Source: CAKRJP01 sp963658085 (GTDB lineage: Bacteria > Bacillota > Clostridia > Lachnospirales > Lachnospiraceae). From it: 64,000 nt of DNA. Below, in pieces: positions 61,970-64,000 of this stretch. The notes under the pieces are model-generated. The model saw only the letters and a list, made by a program, of their open reading frames with translations. It was not told the DNA's origin and did not search any database. The stretch lies in assembly GCA_963658085.1 (NCBI GenBank), contig CAVKOU010000007.1, forward strand, positions 1 to 64,000, written 5' to 3'. The position numbers and the translations under genes were made by a program. Every line of letters starts with the position of its first letter. Position 1 is the first letter of the stretch.

Positions 61970-62924
61970 TTGTCTGGTTTCCTTTTTCAACTACATTTGT
62001 CTCTTTACAGATATAGATTGGACGCTTCTTTGTCTCTAAGTAAGTCTTGGAAAGATACATGCCCAAGATACCCATACAAAACAATTGAATTCCACCAAGC
62101 ATCAGAATGATACAAGTCATAGACGGCCAGCCAGATACCGGATCTCCAAAACACAGGGTTTTTATCAAAATTACCACCAGGAAAATAAAAGCGACCATGC
62201 AAAAGAAGATTCCCATCACAGAAGCCAGTGCCAGAGGAGCTGTGGAAAATCCAATAATTCCCTCAATACTGTAAAGCAATAGCTTCCAAAAAGACCATTT
62301 CGTCTCTCCGGCCCTACGCTCCACATTTTCAAATTCGATCCACTTCGTCTTAAATCCTACCCAGCCAAAAATTCCTTTGGAAAATCGGTTATATTCTTTC
62401 ATATCTAAGATCGCATTCATAAACTGTCTGGTCATGAGACGGTAATCTCTTGCCCCATCCATGATCTCTGTAGTAGAAATACGATTCATGAGACCGTAAA
62501 ATCGTCTGGCAAAGAAAGAACGCACCGGAGGTTCCCCCTTTCTGGTGACACGGCGGGTTGCGGCAGAATCATATCCTTCTTCCTTAATAGCCCGTAGCAT
62601 CTCCGGAAGCAACTCCGGCGGATCCTGAAGATCTGCATCCAGCATAGCAATATAGTCCCCGGATGCATGTTCAAATCCGGCATAAATGGCTGCCTCTTTT
62701 CCAAAATTTCTTGAAAATGAAATATATTTTACTCTGGAATCTTTTCCTGAAAATTCCTTTACGATTTCAAGAGTTCGATCCTTTGATCCGTCATTAACAA
62801 AAATCACTTCCAGATCATAGTCTTTTAAATTATTCGCCATATCGCAAAATGCCTGATAAAAATAAGGTAATACTTCTTCCTCATTGTAACAGGGTACGAT
62901 CAGCGAAATCAGTTCTTTTCCCAT
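61962..62924 (-). CDS. CsbB/GtrB-like GT2 polyprenyl-phosphate glycosyltransferase
   Basis: A 320-residue GT2 enzyme: SLIVPCYNEEEVLP, IFVNDGSKDRTLEI, SFSRNFGKEAAIYAGFEHA, AMLDADLQDPPELL, and two C-terminal transmembrane helices (about 235-258 and 268-292). This is the bactoprenol glucosyl- or N-acetylglucosaminyltransferase group (GtrB, CsbB) that loads a sugar onto undecaprenyl phosphate. Its end overlaps the YfhO start, mirroring the CsbB-YfhO pairing used for lipoteichoic-acid glycosylation. Confidence 0.92.
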   Translation of the reverse strand: MGKELISLIVPCYNEEEVLPYFYQAFCDMANNLKDYDLEVIFVNDGSKDRTLEIVKEFSGKDSRVKYISFSRNFGKEAAIYAGFEHASGDYIAMLDADLQDPPELLPEMLRAIKEEGYDSAATRRVTRKGEPPVRSFFARRFYGLMNRISTTEIMDGARDYRLMTRQFMNAILDMKEYNRFSKGIFGWVGFKTKWIEFENVERRAGETKWSFWKLLLYSIEGIIGFSTAPLALASVMGIFFCMVAFIFLVVILIKTLCFGDPVSGWPSMTCIILMLGGIQLFCMGILGMYLSKTYLETKKRPIYICKETNVVEKGNQTNE

Positions 62925-63015
62925 TTCTTCGTTCTTCCTTTATTCCTTTATTCGTTTTTTCATCTACATTACTGATTCACAGATGCCATTATACCTTTTT
63001 TTGATGGTGAAGTCA

Positions 63016-64000
63016 TCACTTCCATTGGACATAAATGTCCTGATCGTTTTTGTAAATATTCCATAATTTATCTGCTTCCAAAAGATCCAACGAAGAGCTC
63101 TGTGCGGAATCAAAATCAAAAGCTTCCATATTTACATTTAAATTTGTAAGAGTATTAAACCAATATACATTTGGCCAATAAACCAATTCATTACTCGGAA
63201 CCAGGTAACATAAAACCGGATAATTTACTAAGGCATTATGATATGCTTTAGAATTACCGCACATCTTAGAAACATACAGATTCTGATTATTATCGGTAAT
63301 ATAATGATTCAAATCACTGCCCAGCATAGCGGAATAAGATTCAAAAGTTTCTTTTTGATTTTCCAGTACGTTTGCATAGGCAAAAACAAAAGAAAGTGTA
63401 TAATAAACCGTCAAAACCACCGTCAAACCTTGAACGTAATTAAGATAGTTCCTCTCCCGCCAGGTTTCTCCAAGCAAAATAATCAAAATTCCCACAAATA
63501 TAGCAAAACCATATCCATATCGAATCTGGCTTGCTGCCAGACATGTGGAAAAGAACATATACGCTCCATAGCTTAAAACGGAACTTAACAGCAAATATAA
63601 ACAAACAACCACAACTGCTACTTTTTTGTCGATACAGCTTTTCCCTATCATATGGATGAGAAACATCACAAAGACCAAGGCAAAAATACAGAGCCAAAGT
63701 CTGCTACACTGAGCTTTATAGGTTTTAAAATAGCCATTCAAATTGTGCCAAACGGTAATCGGCATCTCTTTCAAAGGTGCCAGAGTTGTGGCATCTCCTC
63801 TCTGGGAAAGTTCTGGATTAAACTGTATTTCTATGATATAGGCAAGCATCGCTGCGATGTAAGCCAGGGCACCTAGTGTGATCTTCCTAATCAGCTTTTT
63901 AATGTCGTTATTATTAAGCACTTCTAATAAAACCATGGTCAAAAACACCACAAGGTATACTCCCGAGGACGCCTGATAGGAGTTGCACATCAAGAATACC
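63016..64000 (-). CDS. GtrII-like membrane glycosyltransferase, 5' end outside window
   Basis: The C-terminal 328 residues of a membrane protein whose frame is open to the right edge, so the true start lies outside. Several hydrophobic segments (starting at GVYLVVFLTMVLLEV), a tail domain of about 100 residues, and the early CNSYQASSGVYL stretch resemble the glucosyltransferase GtrII family of prophage O-antigen modification genes. It lies 91 bases upstream of the CsbB-like GT2 gene on the same strand and is probably in the same operon. The family call is moderate because the N-terminal catalytic part is not visible. Confidence 0.7.
   Translation of the reverse strand, partial: VFLMCNSYQASSGVYLVVFLTMVLLEVLNNNDIKKLIRKITLGALAYIAAMLAYIIEIQFNPELSQRGDATTLAPLKEMPITVWHNLNGYFKTYKAQCSRLWLCIFALVFVMFLIHMIGKSCIDKKVAVVVVCLYLLLSSVLSYGAYMFFSTCLAASQIRYGYGFAIFVGILIILLGETWRERNYLNYVQGLTVVLTVYYTLSFVFAYANVLENQKETFESYSAMLGSDLNHYITDNNQNLYVSKMCGNSKAYHNALVNYPVLCYLVPSNELVYWPNVYWFNTLTNLNVNMEAFDFDSAQSSSLDLLEADKLWNIYKNDQDIYVQWK

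Noticed and set aside
1..64000. Prophage, transposon or integrative element
   Set aside because: No integrase, transposase, terminal repeats or abrupt change in gene style; GtrII and GtrB types occur in phages but here sit in an envelope operon.

Overview
The window looks like a chromosomal segment of a low-GC, strictly anaerobic Firmicute of the class Clostridia, most likely family Lachnospiraceae. The grounds are the gene families present (ChW-repeat surface proteins, a double-cubane-cluster reductase pair, HPr-like proteins without the active-site His, XylF/LytS/YesN-type sugar sensing, CvfB, DUF4867), purine-rich Shine-Dalgarno sites before nearly every start, and compact operons ended by strong hairpins. 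I saw no rRNA, tRNA, insertion sequence, prophage or CRISPR array. About 45 protein genes are supported; the last one runs off the right edge.

Layout. 1-6 kb (minus): pfkA, dnaE and a secreted six-ChW-repeat protein. 6-9.6 kb (minus): an operon ispE, GntR regulator, acyl-ACP thioesterase, cvfB, small HPr-like protein. 9.8-20 kb (plus): malQ-plsC, then pncB-ddl-murF-LTA-synthase-like gene, then galM. 20-34 kb (mainly minus): a pentose-type sugar system with importer genes (binding protein, ATPase, permease), a sensory operon in which two membrane-anchored sugar-binding proteins flank a LytS-type kinase and YesN-type regulator, and a catabolic operon of xylulokinase, DUF4867 protein and an L-fucose/L-arabinose-isomerase-family enzyme facing a divergent LacI repressor. 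35-41.7 kb: PfkB fructokinase, Wzx-like flippase, a tandem GNAT protein, an HPr-like/MsmX operon with a divergent PucR/CdaR-type regulator, and a small membrane protein. 41.8-51 kb (minus): beta-galactosidase with a CUT1 importer lacking its own ATPase, an AraC regulator, and a second ChW protein carrying a transglutaminase domain. 51-58.3 kb: PatB-like C-S lyase, M20 amidohydrolase and a polar amino-acid (probably cystine) ABC importer, divergent from a double-cubane-cluster protein and its ATP-driven activator. 58.4-64 kb (minus): envelope glycosylation genes (two GT2 enzymes, a YfhO GT-C protein, a GtrII-like protein).

How it fits together. Most of the window serves carbohydrate capture: the pentose importer is probably switched on by the two-component sensor, xylB-DUF4867-isomerase is probably repressed by the LacI protein at a 16-bp palindrome, and the lactose-type importer probably borrows MsmX. 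The second theme is the cell surface: D-Ala-D-Ala ligase, MurF, an LtaS-like enzyme, flippase, YfhO module and two paralogous ChW proteins.

The most interesting signals are the xylulokinase operon without a xylA but with an unassigned isomerase and DUF4867, the sensor operon preceded by a tandem 21-bp repeat whose internal dyads co-vary, the paired operator-like palindromes at xylB/lacI, and the two ChW paralogues, one of which stops exactly where the other begins its transglutaminase domain.
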